Shown here in pieces: positions 16,873 through 24,526 of a stretch of DNA of 64,000 bases. Location of the stretch: the NCBI RefSeq assembly GCF_016785945.1, contig NZ_JAEMEF010000001.1:1-64000 (forward strand). Direction: 5' to 3'. The notes below the pieces were generated by a model. That model was not told the DNA's origin and made no database searches. It was given only the letters and a program-made list of their open reading frames with translations. Position 1 is the stretch's first letter; each line of letters begins with the position of its first letter. Made by a program: the position numbers and the translations under genes. This stretch comes from Olleya sediminilitoris (GTDB taxonomy: Bacteria; Bacteroidota; Bacteroidia; Flavobacteriales; Flavobacteriaceae).

Positions 16873-17340
16873 CTACAAGGTAAGGATTACAAATTTAATT
16901 TTAACTGCTTTTAACTTTATTGAAAAAGAGAACAACAAAACAAAAATAGCTACAAATTTTGCTGTAGAAAAAACATTACTAACTGATAAATGATTAAGTA
17001 CAATAACCAATGTTGTAATAGCTAAAGTATATAAACCAATTAAGCCAGTTACCTATTTACGATTTAATCCTAAATCTATTAGTCAATGATAAATGTGATT
17101 ACGGACTGCCATAAAACACAACTAATCTATCTAATAATGAATATGATAATAAATACTAAGACTTTATTGGGTGCATTTTTAAAATGAATTACTTCTGGTT
17201 GTTATGCTAATACAAAACCAAATACCATTGAACCTGTGTTCCTAAAAATATTTTTTGTCTCTTGAAAAATTGAAAATTAAAAACCCTAAAAAGCTCCTAC
17301 TAAGCTTAAACACATTAAACAGTAGAAAAATTGCTACTCT
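16873..17340 (-). pseudogene. Decayed WecA/TagO-type UDP-GlcNAc:undecaprenyl-phosphate transferase (C-terminal half)
   Basis: No open gene exists here, but reading all three minus-strand frames recovers, in order, the C-terminal half of a polyprenyl-phosphate HexNAc-1-phosphate transferase. Segment 1 (about 17340-17245) reads FLGFLIFNFSRDK. A frame change leads to segment 2 (about 17252-17130), NIFRNTGSMVFGFVLA, matching the family's IFMGDTGS-GF-LA. Another change gives LLDRLVVF, matching the LVDTLRVF region. The last frame (to TAG at 16873) has RNHIYH, the counterpart of RNHIHH, then DLGLNRK and a hydrophobic tail. In-frame stops include TAA at 17202-17204, a TGA just after RNHIYH and a TAG after LNRK; the latter two are consistent with Arg CGA and Gln CAG changed by C-to-T. 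At least two frame changes are needed. It lies just upstream of ugd on the same strand. Confidence 0.85.
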
Positions 17341-17387
17341 TGTAGAATACTGAAACTTGATTGAAGATGACGTTTAAAACAATCTTT

Positions 17388-17720
17388 TTATTCTTCTGGT
17401 GCTAAAATAACTTCTAACCCTTCCATCTCAGGAGTAATTTGAATTTGACAACCTAATCTTGAATTATCCTGTACATTAAACGCTTCGCTTAACATGGCTT
17501 CTTCATCGTCCTGCATTTCTGGAAGCGTTGTATCGCTAATCACATAACATTGACAACTTGCACACATAGCCATACCACCACATATTCCTATGGTTCCTTC
17601 AGGAGCAAGTTCGTAACTACGTACTACTTCCATCAGATTCATAGCCATATCTGTTGGTGCTTCAATACTATGCTGAACACCATCTCTGTCAGTAATTTTT
17701 ATATTTATGTCTTGTTCCAT
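17388..17720 (-). CDS. 2Fe-2S ferredoxin
   Basis: A 110-residue [2Fe-2S] ferredoxin of the adrenodoxin/Isc-Fdx type. Cluster ligands are Cys47, Cys53, Cys56 and Cys91 in the pattern C-x5-C-x2-C-x34-C (GICGGMAMCASC and RLGCQI); Cys58 is extra. The protein is strongly acidic, as expected for an electron donor. It follows a ferredoxin-NADP reductase gene after a 45-base gap on the same strand, so reductase and carrier are probably made together. Possible partners include haem or fatty-acid oxygenases or iron-sulfur assembly; the sequence does not decide. Downstream is the decayed transferase at 16873-17340. Confidence 0.92.
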   Translation of the reverse strand: MEQDINIKITDRDGVQHSIEAPTDMAMNLMEVVRSYELAPEGTIGICGGMAMCASCQCYVISDTTLPEMQDDEEAMLSEAFNVQDNSRLGCQIQITPEMEGLEVILAPEE

Positions 17721-17765
17721 TTTATTATGTTTAGATGCTCTGACTTTACTAAAGCAATACTATTA

Positions 17766-18818
17766 TTAATCAATAGCTTTAACAACTGCTTTTGGTGCTT
17801 CCTTACGTGTACCATCAAATCCATCCACACCACTAACTGTAGTATATTTTAAAACGAAACGTTTTCCTGGATTGATAATTTGATATGCTGATTGACACAT
17901 TAATGTTGCTTCATGAAAACCACACAATATTAACTTTAATTTTCCTGGATAAGTATTTACATCTCCTATGGCATATATACCAGGTATATTAGTTTGATAG
18001 TCTAAAGCGTTATTAACTTTAATTGCATTTTTTTCTATCTCTAAACCCCAATTTGCTATTGGTCCTAGTTTTGGTGACAGCCCAAATAATGGTACAAAAT
18101 GATCACACGCTTTAGTAAACGTTTTAGCACCTTGCTTTACTGTTACTGCTTCTATTTTATTATCACCTTCAACACCAATAACTTCTGCTGGTGTGATCAG
18201 GTTAATCTTGCCTGCATTTTTTAATTCTTGTACTTTTTCTACAGAATCTAAATGTCCTCTAAACTCGTTACGTCTGTGAATTAAAGTTACTTCTGAAGCT
18301 ACGTCACTTAAATAAATACTCCAGTCTAAAGCTGAGTCTCCTCCTCCTGCAATGACTACTTTTTTGTCTCGGTAAAATTCTGGCTCTTTAATGATATATT
18401 CAACACCTTTGTCTTCATAATCTGATAGATTATCAATTTTAGGTTTACGTGGCTCAAAACTACCTAATCCACCTGCAATCGCGACTATTGGTGCGTGGTG
18501 TTTAGTTCCTTTATTAGTTGTTACTATAAACGATCCATCGTCTTGCTTATCTATAGTTTCAGCACGCTCTCCTAATGTAAAACCAGGTTCAAATTGCTTG
18601 CATTGCTCCATTAATTTATGGGTAAGATCTCCTGCTAAAATTTCTGGATAAGCCGGAATATCATAGATAGGTTTTTTTGGATAAATCTCTGAACATTGAC
18701 CACCTGGTTGTGGTAATGCGTCAATTAAATGACATTTTAATTTTAGTAATCCTGCTTCAAATACTGCAAATAGACCTGTTGGTCCTGCTCCTATTATTAA
18801 TATATCTGTTTTTATCAT
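17766..18818 (-). CDS. Ferredoxin/flavodoxin-NADP+ reductase, thioredoxin-reductase-like type
   Basis: 350 residues with two Rossmann motifs: FAD-binding IIGAGPTGLFA (residues 8-18) and NADPH-binding VVIAGGGDSALDWS near residues 150-163. There is no CxxC redox motif, which separates it from true thioredoxin reductase and fits the YumC-type ferredoxin-NADP reductase. The FAD C-terminal motif YAIGDV is at about residue 290. It probably passes electrons between NADPH and the ferredoxin encoded next to it. A TACCTTTG box upstream is its likely promoter. No membrane segment; cytoplasmic. Confidence 0.92.
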   Translation of the reverse strand: MIKTDILIIGAGPTGLFAVFEAGLLKLKCHLIDALPQPGGQCSEIYPKKPIYDIPAYPEILAGDLTHKLMEQCKQFEPGFTLGERAETIDKQDDGSFIVTTNKGTKHHAPIVAIAGGLGSFEPRKPKIDNLSDYEDKGVEYIIKEPEFYRDKKVVIAGGGDSALDWSIYLSDVASEVTLIHRRNEFRGHLDSVEKVQELKNAGKINLITPAEVIGVEGDNKIEAVTVKQGAKTFTKACDHFVPLFGLSPKLGPIANWGLEIEKNAIKVNNALDYQTNIPGIYAIGDVNTYPGKLKLILCGFHEATLMCQSAYQIINPGKRFVLKYTTVSGVDGFDGTRKEAPKAVVKAID

Positions 18819-18860
18819 TACTTTTTCTTTTGTCTACCTTGATGCTTTTGTTACTACTTG

Positions 18861-18868
18861 CAAAGGTA
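18861..18868 (-). promoter_or_regulatory. -7 box of the reductase-ferredoxin pair
   Basis: TACCTTTG on the minus strand, a full match to TAnnTTTG, 42 bases before the ATG at 18818. No clear TTG box at the normal spacing. Confidence 0.65.
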
Positions 18869-18911
18869 AATTACCAACATTTACTATTTTATGACTTTTG
18901 TTAGCTTGACC

Positions 18912-19009
18912 TGCGTTAAGGATGGAACGGTCTGTTTGAGCTCCTCGCAGAGAGCGAGTAGTGACAGCCTGACCATTATCCTGATTTTTTTCAGGATAAT
19001 GGTAACGCC
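18912..19009 (+). repeat. Dispersed structured repeat, copy A
   Basis: The element runs from TGCGTTAAGGAT to GGTAACGC, so its ends GCGTTA and TAACGC are inverted repeats. Inside are the shared word AGCCTGACC and two hairpins: CTCGC/GCGAG, and the 13-base perfect stem 18972-18984 with 18991-19003 around TTTTTT. Copies at 22352-22442 and 39268-39393 share ends and the CCTGACC word but have different hairpin sequences. It lies between the nifU-like stop and the reductase promoter, where its large hairpin may also act as a 3' end for nifU. Confidence 0.85.
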
Positions 19010-19020
19010 ATATTTGTTTT

Positions 19021-19257
19021 TTAAGCGATGTTAGTCACTTTTTCTATTTGTGGTGCGTATTTTTTAATGGTCATTTCTACACCTGATTTTAATGTCATTT
19101 GGTTTACACTACAGGATGTACATGCACCTTGAAGCTGCACTGTTACCTCGTTGTCTTCGATGGAAATTAACTTAATATCTCCTCCATCGTTTTGAAGGAA
19201 CGGACGAATTTCTTCTAGTGCCTTTTCTACGTTTAGTTTAAGTTCTTGTGTTGTCAT
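19021..19257 (-). CDS. NifU-like C-terminal-domain iron-sulfur scaffold protein
   Basis: 78 residues, the stand-alone NifU C-terminal domain (NFU). Fe-S binding CxxC is at Cys46 and Cys49 in GACTSCSVNQMTLKSGVE, and the N-terminal motif RPFLQNDGGDIKL is typical. It carries or passes [4Fe-4S] clusters to apoproteins. The start codon directly abuts the stop codon of mrp with no spacer, so the two are co-translated; both act in iron-sulfur assembly. A structured repeat lies 11 bases downstream. Confidence 0.94.
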   Translation of the reverse strand: MTTQELKLNVEKALEEIRPFLQNDGGDIKLISIEDNEVTVQLQGACTSCSVNQMTLKSGVEMTIKKYAPQIEKVTNIA

Positions 19258-20397
19258 TTATTTTTTATTAACTGCAGAACATCCTGCCATAGTAGTAATT
19301 TTAATGGCTTCTGTTGCTGGTAAATTATCGTTACGATCTACAACTTGTTGTACTACGTTTTTTGTTATGTCTTGAAACGCTTGCTCTAATGGTGTATTAG
19401 TCTGCATTGCTGCTGGACGTCCTACATCTCCTGCTTCTCTAATACTTTGTACTAATGGCAACTCACCTAATAATGGGACTTGTAGGTCTTCAGCTAAGTG
19501 TTTTGCACCTTGCTTACCAAAGATATAATATTTATTATCTGGTAACTCTGCTGGTGTGAAATAAGCCATGTTTTCTATAATTCCTAAAACAGGGACATTT
19601 ATACTGTCTTGTTGAAACATTGCGACTCCCTTTTTAGCATCTGCTAAGGCTACATTTTGAGGTGTACTAACAACTACTGCTCCTGTGATTGGTAGAGATT
19701 GCATAATACTTAAATGGATGTCTCCAGTTCCAGGAGGAAGGTCTAATAATAAGAAATCTAATTCTCCCCAAGCTGCATCAAATATCATTTGATTTAATGC
19801 TTTTGCTGCCATAGGTCCACGCCAAACCACTGCTTGGTCTGGTTTTGTAAAAAACCCAATAGATAATATTTTTACTCCATAGTTTTCTACAGGTTTCATT
19901 TTTGATTTACCGTCAACGGTTACAGATAATGGTTTTTCTGTCTCGACATCAAACATTATTGGCATTGATGGTCCATAAATATCTGCATCCAAAACACCTA
20001 CTTTAAAGCCCATTTTTGCTAACGTGACTGCAAGATTTGCTGTTACTGTAGACTTACCTACACCTCCTTTTCCTGAGGCTACAGCTACTATATTTTGAAT
20101 ACCAGGAATGGTTTTTCCTTTGATTACATTTGGTGCTGATTTTTGAGGTGCATCGACTTTAATGTTAACTTTAATCTTTGCTTTATCATACACTAATTTA
20201 TGAATGGTCTGTAAAATCTCTACTTCAGTTTTCTTACGTGCCTGAAGCGCTGGATTGGTTATAGTAATATCTACAATCACTTCGTCAGCAAATGTAACTA
20301 CATTAGTTATTGCACCACTATCTACCATATTTTCTCCTTCTCCAGGAACAGTTATGGTTTGTAATGCTTTAAGGATGTCTTGTTTATTTAATTTCAT
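19258..20397 (-). CDS. Mrp/ApbC-family iron-sulfur cluster carrier ATPase
   Basis: 379 residues. The N-terminal MIP18/DUF59 domain covers about residues 1-85. The deviant Walker A motif SGKGGVGKST is at residues 108-117. The protein then follows the Mrp/NBP35 pattern, with LDADIYGPSMP and LLLDLPPGTGD. Family members bind and deliver Fe-S clusters in an ATP-dependent way. The C-terminus ends GCSAVNKK with a single Cys. Immediately followed by the NfuA-like gene. A TATCTTTG box lies 105 bases upstream. Confidence 0.94.
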   Translation of the reverse strand: MKLNKQDILKALQTITVPGEGENMVDSGAITNVVTFADEVIVDITITNPALQARKKTEVEILQTIHKLVYDKAKIKVNIKVDAPQKSAPNVIKGKTIPGIQNIVAVASGKGGVGKSTVTANLAVTLAKMGFKVGVLDADIYGPSMPIMFDVETEKPLSVTVDGKSKMKPVENYGVKILSIGFFTKPDQAVVWRGPMAAKALNQMIFDAAWGELDFLLLDLPPGTGDIHLSIMQSLPITGAVVVSTPQNVALADAKKGVAMFQQDSINVPVLGIIENMAYFTPAELPDNKYYIFGKQGAKHLAEDLQVPLLGELPLVQSIREAGDVGRPAAMQTNTPLEQAFQDITKNVVQQVVDRNDNLPATEAIKITTMAGCSAVNKK

Positions 20398-20501
20398 TGT
20401 TTATGCTAGAAAAAAGAGTTTGGATTAAAAAATTATACTACTATTTAACCTTAAAATCTACTCTTGATATTATTTAATGTATTGAGACTGACTCTTATTT
20501 G

Positions 20502-20509
20502 CAAAGATA
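20502..20509 (-). promoter_or_regulatory. -7 box of the mrp-nifU pair
   Basis: TATCTTTG on the minus strand, a full consensus -7 match, 105 bases upstream of the mrp start. The -33 region (CTTTATTC) is weak. The implied leader is about 95 bases. Confidence 0.6.
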
Positions 20510-20620
20510 CTACTTAAACCTTGAAGAATAAAGTGGTTAGTTTGATGTTTTTTATGGTGTGATAGTTGGAAGTTATAATACCCTAAACACCTATAAAAAC
20601 AGGTTGTGAGTAATAGCGTA

Positions 20621-20956
20621 TTACTTATTAAGTTCTTGTGATGGATCCCAAAAAACTAATTGAAAATCTTGAATTTGATTGTCTACAACCTTTACACCTT
20701 CGTTTTCTAAAAGCTGTTGCATAAGATTAGTTCCATCAAAATGATGTTTTCCTGTTAATAAACCTTTTCGGTTTACCACTCTGTGAGCAGGCACATCTTT
20801 GTTGTGCGATCCATTCATGGCGTATCCTACCATTCTAGCACTTTTTTTTGCTCCTAAATAATTAGCTATTGCGCCATAACTTGTAACACGACCTTGTGGT
20901 ATTAGCTTAGCTACCTCATACACTTTATCAAAGAAGTTTAGTGTTTCGCGCTTCAT
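20621..20956 (-). CDS. Alkyltransferase-like (ATL) DNA-binding protein
   Basis: 111 residues, homologous to the DNA-binding domain of O6-alkylguanine-DNA alkyltransferase. The active-site motif PCHRV of true alkyltransferases reads PAHRV here (Ala57), so the alkyl-acceptor cysteine is missing. The helix-turn-helix (QGRVTSYGAIANYLG), the conserved Arg41 and MVGYAMN remain. ATL proteins bind O6-alkylguanine and pass it to nucleotide excision repair rather than reversing it. It is the third gene of a tight operon after trmB and a LysE-type exporter, with three-base gaps. Confidence 0.9.
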   Translation of the reverse strand: MKRETLNFFDKVYEVAKLIPQGRVTSYGAIANYLGAKKSARMVGYAMNGSHNKDVPAHRVVNRKGLLTGKHHFDGTNLMQQLLENEGVKVVDNQIQDFQLVFWDPSQELNK

Positions 20957-20959
20957 AAC

Positions 20960-21589
20960 TTATAGTGTTTTTACGATATTAATTAAAGTTACAATGGATA
21001 TTATACCTGTTATGGCTCCGATGATATAATTCATCCCTTTTTGGGATTTAAGACGTTTGTTTTTTATGCGTTTGAAAAAAAACACATAAATATATAACAT
21101 TACAAAAGTCCCTGTTGCTGCTCCTGTAACATAGGATGTAACACTAACATTATCAAAAGTTAACCAACCTAAACTAGCTAATGTTATGGACATATAAGCT
21201 TGATACGGAATTGGAAACACGTTTAATCCTGACAATAACATACCATAAAAAAACTGACTGTGTTTACTTTTACGTTCTTGCTCTTTTTTTGGTTTGGGTT
21301 CTTTTTTTGCTAATAGCAGAAAATAAACTGTTATTAACACAAATAAAACAAAGGCTACACGTTGTAATACATGTACTATTTCTGGATGCCTACTTAAATA
21401 GCGCGCAAAAATAACTGCAATTAGTGTTTGTATTATTACTACTACACAAACACCTATTGAAAACGTTAAGCCACGACTATAGCCTTCTTTAATACTAATT
21501 TTGGCAGCAGTCATATTAAGCAATCCAGGCGGAATGACTCCTACTAAAGCGATTAGCAAACTTATAAAAAAGGTAATAGCAATACTCAC
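20960..21589 (-). CDS. LysE/RhtB-family exporter
   Basis: 209 residues with about six hydrophobic segments. The LysE-family N-terminus shows the proline-rich VGVIPPGLLNMTAAKISIKEG at about residues 16-36, and a basic cytoplasmic loop (KKEPKPKKEQERKSK) lies in the middle. Members export amino acids or related small molecules across the inner membrane; the substrate cannot be told from sequence. It sits three bases after trmB and three before the ATL gene. Confidence 0.85.
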   Translation of the reverse strand: MSIAITFFISLLIALVGVIPPGLLNMTAAKISIKEGYSRGLTFSIGVCVVVIIQTLIAVIFARYLSRHPEIVHVLQRVAFVLFVLITVYFLLLAKKEPKPKKEQERKSKHSQFFYGMLLSGLNVFPIPYQAYMSITLASLGWLTFDNVSVTSYVTGAATGTFVMLYIYVFFFKRIKNKRLKSQKGMNYIIGAITGIISIVTLINIVKTL

Positions 21590-21592
21590 TAC

Positions 21593-22267
21593 TTATTTGA
21601 TTTTGAACCTAATATACGTAATTGGTTTGTTTTGCTCTAGATAAATCCCTTCATAATGAGTTTGAATATCTGTTACCTCTTCTGGACTTCCTTCTTGTCT
21701 GTACACATCATTATTGGCATGTAATACTTCATGACCTTCACCATGTAATAATCCTAAGGTATAACCATGCATAAACTCGGAATCTGTTTTAAGATTCATA
21801 ATTCCGTCTGGTTTTAAAATGTTTTTATAACGTTTTAAAAAGGTAGAATTGGTCATTCTGTGTTTTGTACGCTTGTATTTAATTTGTGGATCTGGAAAGG
21901 TTATCCAGATTTCGTCAACTTCGTTTTTAGCAAAAACAGACTCGACAAGCTCGATTTGTGTACGTATAAAAGCTACATTTTTAAGATTATCTTCAACCGC
22001 AGTTTTGGCTCCTCTCCAGAAACGTGCACCTTTAATGTCTATACCTATAAAGTTTTTGTTTGGGAATTTTTTTCCTAAAGCAACACTGTACTCGCCTTTA
22101 CCACATCCAAGTTCTAAAACTAAAGGGTTGTTGTTTTTAAAGACGTTTTTATTCCAGTTTCCTTTATGCTCATAAACCTCATCCACCAACTGACTTCTAG
22201 TTGGTTGGAATACGTTGTCAAAGGTTTCGTTTTCTCTGAATCGTTTTTGCTTGTTCTTGCTTCCCAC
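21593..22267 (-). CDS. trmB: tRNA (guanine46-N7)-methyltransferase
   Basis: 224 residues, SAM-dependent methyltransferase that makes m7G46 in tRNA variable loops. The SAM motif LELGCGKGEYS is at about residues 51-61, NFIGIDIKGARFWRGA follows near 72-87, and the catalytic-region signature WITFPDPQIKYKRTKHRM lies near residues 121-138. First gene of the trmB-lysE-ATL operon. Between it and the divergent glycosyltransferase lies structured repeat B. Confidence 0.94.
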   Translation of the reverse strand: MGSKNKQKRFRENETFDNVFQPTRSQLVDEVYEHKGNWNKNVFKNNNPLVLELGCGKGEYSVALGKKFPNKNFIGIDIKGARFWRGAKTAVEDNLKNVAFIRTQIELVESVFAKNEVDEIWITFPDPQIKYKRTKHRMTNSTFLKRYKNILKPDGIMNLKTDSEFMHGYTLGLLHGEGHEVLHANNDVYRQEGSPEEVTDIQTHYEGIYLEQNKPITYIRFKIK

Positions 22268-22351
22268 TTCTTAACTATTTGTTATTTCTGGCGTAAAATT
22301 AAGGAAATATACTTAAGCTTGTTTATGATTACCTTTGATTTTGACATTTTA

Positions 22352-22442
22352 TGCGTTAAGGATAGTAATGACATCCTTTTTTTGCTGCCATATATGGCAA
22401 AAAAAGATATAATGGATAGCCTGACCCTTTAGGGTAACGCCC
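22352..22442 (+). repeat. Dispersed structured repeat, copy B
   Basis: Starts TGCGTTAAGGATAG and ends GGTAACGCCC, so the termini GCGTTA/TAACGC pair. The first hairpin is CTTTTTTTGC-TGCCATATATGGCA-AAAAAAG and the second is ACCCT-TT-AGGGT (22424-22435). The words CATCC, AGATATAA, GGATAGCCTGACC are shared with copy C. It lies between divergent genes and ends 12 bases before the glycosyltransferase start codon, so it must be in that gene's leader or promoter. Confidence 0.88.
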
Positions 22443-22453
22443 AAATTAATGAC

Positions 22454-23509
22454 ATGAAAAAAAGAATTTTAGTTGCGCCTTTACATTGGGGAATTGGTCA
22501 TGCTACGCGATGCATACCTATTATAAATGCCTTGATAAATGAAGGTTTTGAGCCAATTATTGCTAGTGATGGTCAAGCTTTAGAATTGCTTAAAAAGGAA
22601 TTTAAAGGTGCTATTTTTATTGAATTACCTGCTTATAACGTACGTTACTCTAGAAGTAAAACGGGATTTAAGTGGCTTATGCTTTGGCAATTACCTAAAA
22701 TTAAAAAAGCGATTAAAAAGGAGCGTAAAGCGATTAAAAAAATTATACATGAGTATGCTATTGATGGTATTATATCTGACAATCGTATGGGAGTTTACTC
22801 TAAATCTAAACCGTCTGTTTTTATCACACACCAACTTAATGTATTAAGCGGAAAGACGACTAAATTGAGTACTTTTTTTCATGACACTTATTTAAAGGAG
22901 TTTAATGAATGTTGGATTCCGGATTTTGAAAATGAGCCTAATTTAAGCGGAAAACTTGGTCATGATTTTAACAATAAAGGCTTAAAGGTGAAATATATTG
23001 GTGCTTTAAGCCGATTGAACACCTTGGATATTAAACCTAAGGATGATATTATGGTGTTATTGTCTGGACCAGAACCACAACGTACTTTATTAGAGGAAAA
23101 ACTACTTAGTGAGTTTAGCAATTATAAAGGCCATATTACTTTTGTACGTGGAAAAATTGAAGCTAAGCAAACGGTACGCAAGGAGCAACCGTTTACGATT
23201 TATAATTTTATGCAAACCGACGAATTACAACATGCTTTAAATAATTGCAACTTGGTAATTTCTAGATCTGGTTATACTACAATTATGGATTTGGCTAAAC
23301 TAGGTAAACGTGCTTTTTTTATACCTACGCCTGGACAGTTTGAACAGGAATATCTTGCTAAATACTTAGATGATAAGGGTCTTGTTGCTAGTTGTGCCCA
23401 AAAAGATTTTTGTTTAAAGGAATTGGATAGAATTGAGGACTATTCGGGTTTGAATATTTTTAATAATGAAACTGATTTTAGCGAATTATTTAAGCTTTTT
23501 CAAGAGTAA
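22454..23509 (+). CDS. GT-B glycosyltransferase, MurG/GT28-like
   Basis: 351 residues. The N-terminus KRILVAPLHWGIGHATRCIPI resembles GT28/MurG-type enzymes, with the glycine-rich GIGHATR loop. The C-terminal half has the nucleotide-sugar binding region SRSGYTTIMDLAKLGKRAFFIPTPGQFEQEYLAKYL. No signal peptide; probably peripheral to the inner membrane. Acceptor and sugar unknown. Its last 20 bases overlap the end of the convergent histidine-kinase gene. Repeat B lies directly upstream. Confidence 0.82.
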   Translation: MKKRILVAPLHWGIGHATRCIPIINALINEGFEPIIASDGQALELLKKEFKGAIFIELPAYNVRYSRSKTGFKWLMLWQLPKIKKAIKKERKAIKKIIHEYAIDGIISDNRMGVYSKSKPSVFITHQLNVLSGKTTKLSTFFHDTYLKEFNECWIPDFENEPNLSGKLGHDFNNKGLKVKYIGALSRLNTLDIKPKDDIMVLLSGPEPQRTLLEEKLLSEFSNYKGHITFVRGKIEAKQTVRKEQPFTIYNFMQTDELQHALNNCNLVISRSGYTTIMDLAKLGKRAFFIPTPGQFEQEYLAKYLDDKGLVASCAQKDFCLKELDRIEDYSGLNIFNNETDFSELFKLFQE

Positions 23510-24524
23510 ATGAAAACTCGCTACCTATATTTAACTCACTTTCTACATAAATTTTTTCGTCATGAGCTTCTATAATATGCTTTACTATAGATAAGCCTAA
23601 ACCAGAACCTCCTTCTTTACGAGAGCCACTTTTATCGACTCTAAAAAAACGCTCAAACAATCTTGGTAAATGTTGTTTTGCTATACCTTCACCATTATCT
23701 GTTACTCTAACTATAACTTTGTTTTTTACTAGTGTTTCTATACTAATTTCTGTGGTTCCTTTTTCCCGACCATACTTGATACTATTAACTACTAAATTTG
23801 TTAACACCTGTTGTAATCTTTCTTCATCGCCTTTTACCATTATAGGATTTTTATAATCCATATCAAAAGTTAATGTGATTTGCTTTTTAGCAGCTTTCAT
23901 TTCTAGCAGTTCAAACACACTTTGTACTAACTGAACAATATCAAAGTCCTTTTGATTTAAACTAAGGTCTCCAACCTCTAGCTTAGTAATCATGTCTAAG
24001 TCTTTGACAATGTAAATTAGCCTTTCTACACCTTTTGTGGCTCTGGTCAGATATTTTTCGGCTACATTTTTGTCATCTATGGCTCCATCTATTAATGTTT
24101 CAAGATAACCTTGAACGGTAAATAAAGGGGTTTTAAGCTCATGTGATACGTTACCCATAAACTCTTTACGGTATTCTTCTCTTACTTTTAAGGTTTCGAT
24201 TTCTAACTTTTTACCTTTTGCAAATTGATCTATTTGCTTGGTTAGAGTCGCCATATCTGTTGTAATACTGTTTTTTCTAAAACTAGCAGACTCTAACAAA
24301 GTAATGTCTTTGTAAATTTTATTAATTCGTTTATAAATAAAATGCTCTACACGATACTGGATTATTAAAAAGGATAATCCATAGGTTGCTAATGCAAATA
24401 GCAGAATTACTAATGGATTAATAGAATAATACATATACAAAAAAACACTCATAAAGAGCGTTAAAAAAACAGTGATTAAAAACGATGTTTTTAATGCAAA
24501 TTTATAAGTCTTTTTTAGTTTCAA
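23490..24524 (-). CDS. Sensor histidine kinase, PhoR-like
   Basis: 344 residues. Two membrane segments (about residues 12-32 and 36-55) anchor it with almost no periplasmic loop. Then come a linker, a HisKA domain with phospho-acceptor His128 in NVSHELKTPLF, and a HATPase domain with N-box NLVVNSIKYG, DNGEGIAKQHL and GGSGLGLSIVKHI. It lies two bases after the response-regulator gene and should phosphorylate it. The signal is unknown; lack of a periplasmic domain suggests membrane or cytoplasmic sensing. Confidence 0.93.
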   Translation of the reverse strand: MKLKKTYKFALKTSFLITVFLTLFMSVFLYMYYSINPLVILLFALATYGLSFLIIQYRVEHFIYKRINKIYKDITLLESASFRKNSITTDMATLTKQIDQFAKGKKLEIETLKVREEYRKEFMGNVSHELKTPLFTVQGYLETLIDGAIDDKNVAEKYLTRATKGVERLIYIVKDLDMITKLEVGDLSLNQKDFDIVQLVQSVFELLEMKAAKKQITLTFDMDYKNPIMVKGDEERLQQVLTNLVVNSIKYGREKGTTEISIETLVKNKVIVRVTDNGEGIAKQHLPRLFERFFRVDKSGSRKEGGSGLGLSIVKHIIEAHDEKIYVESELNIGSEFSFTLEKA

Positions 24525-24526
24525 AA

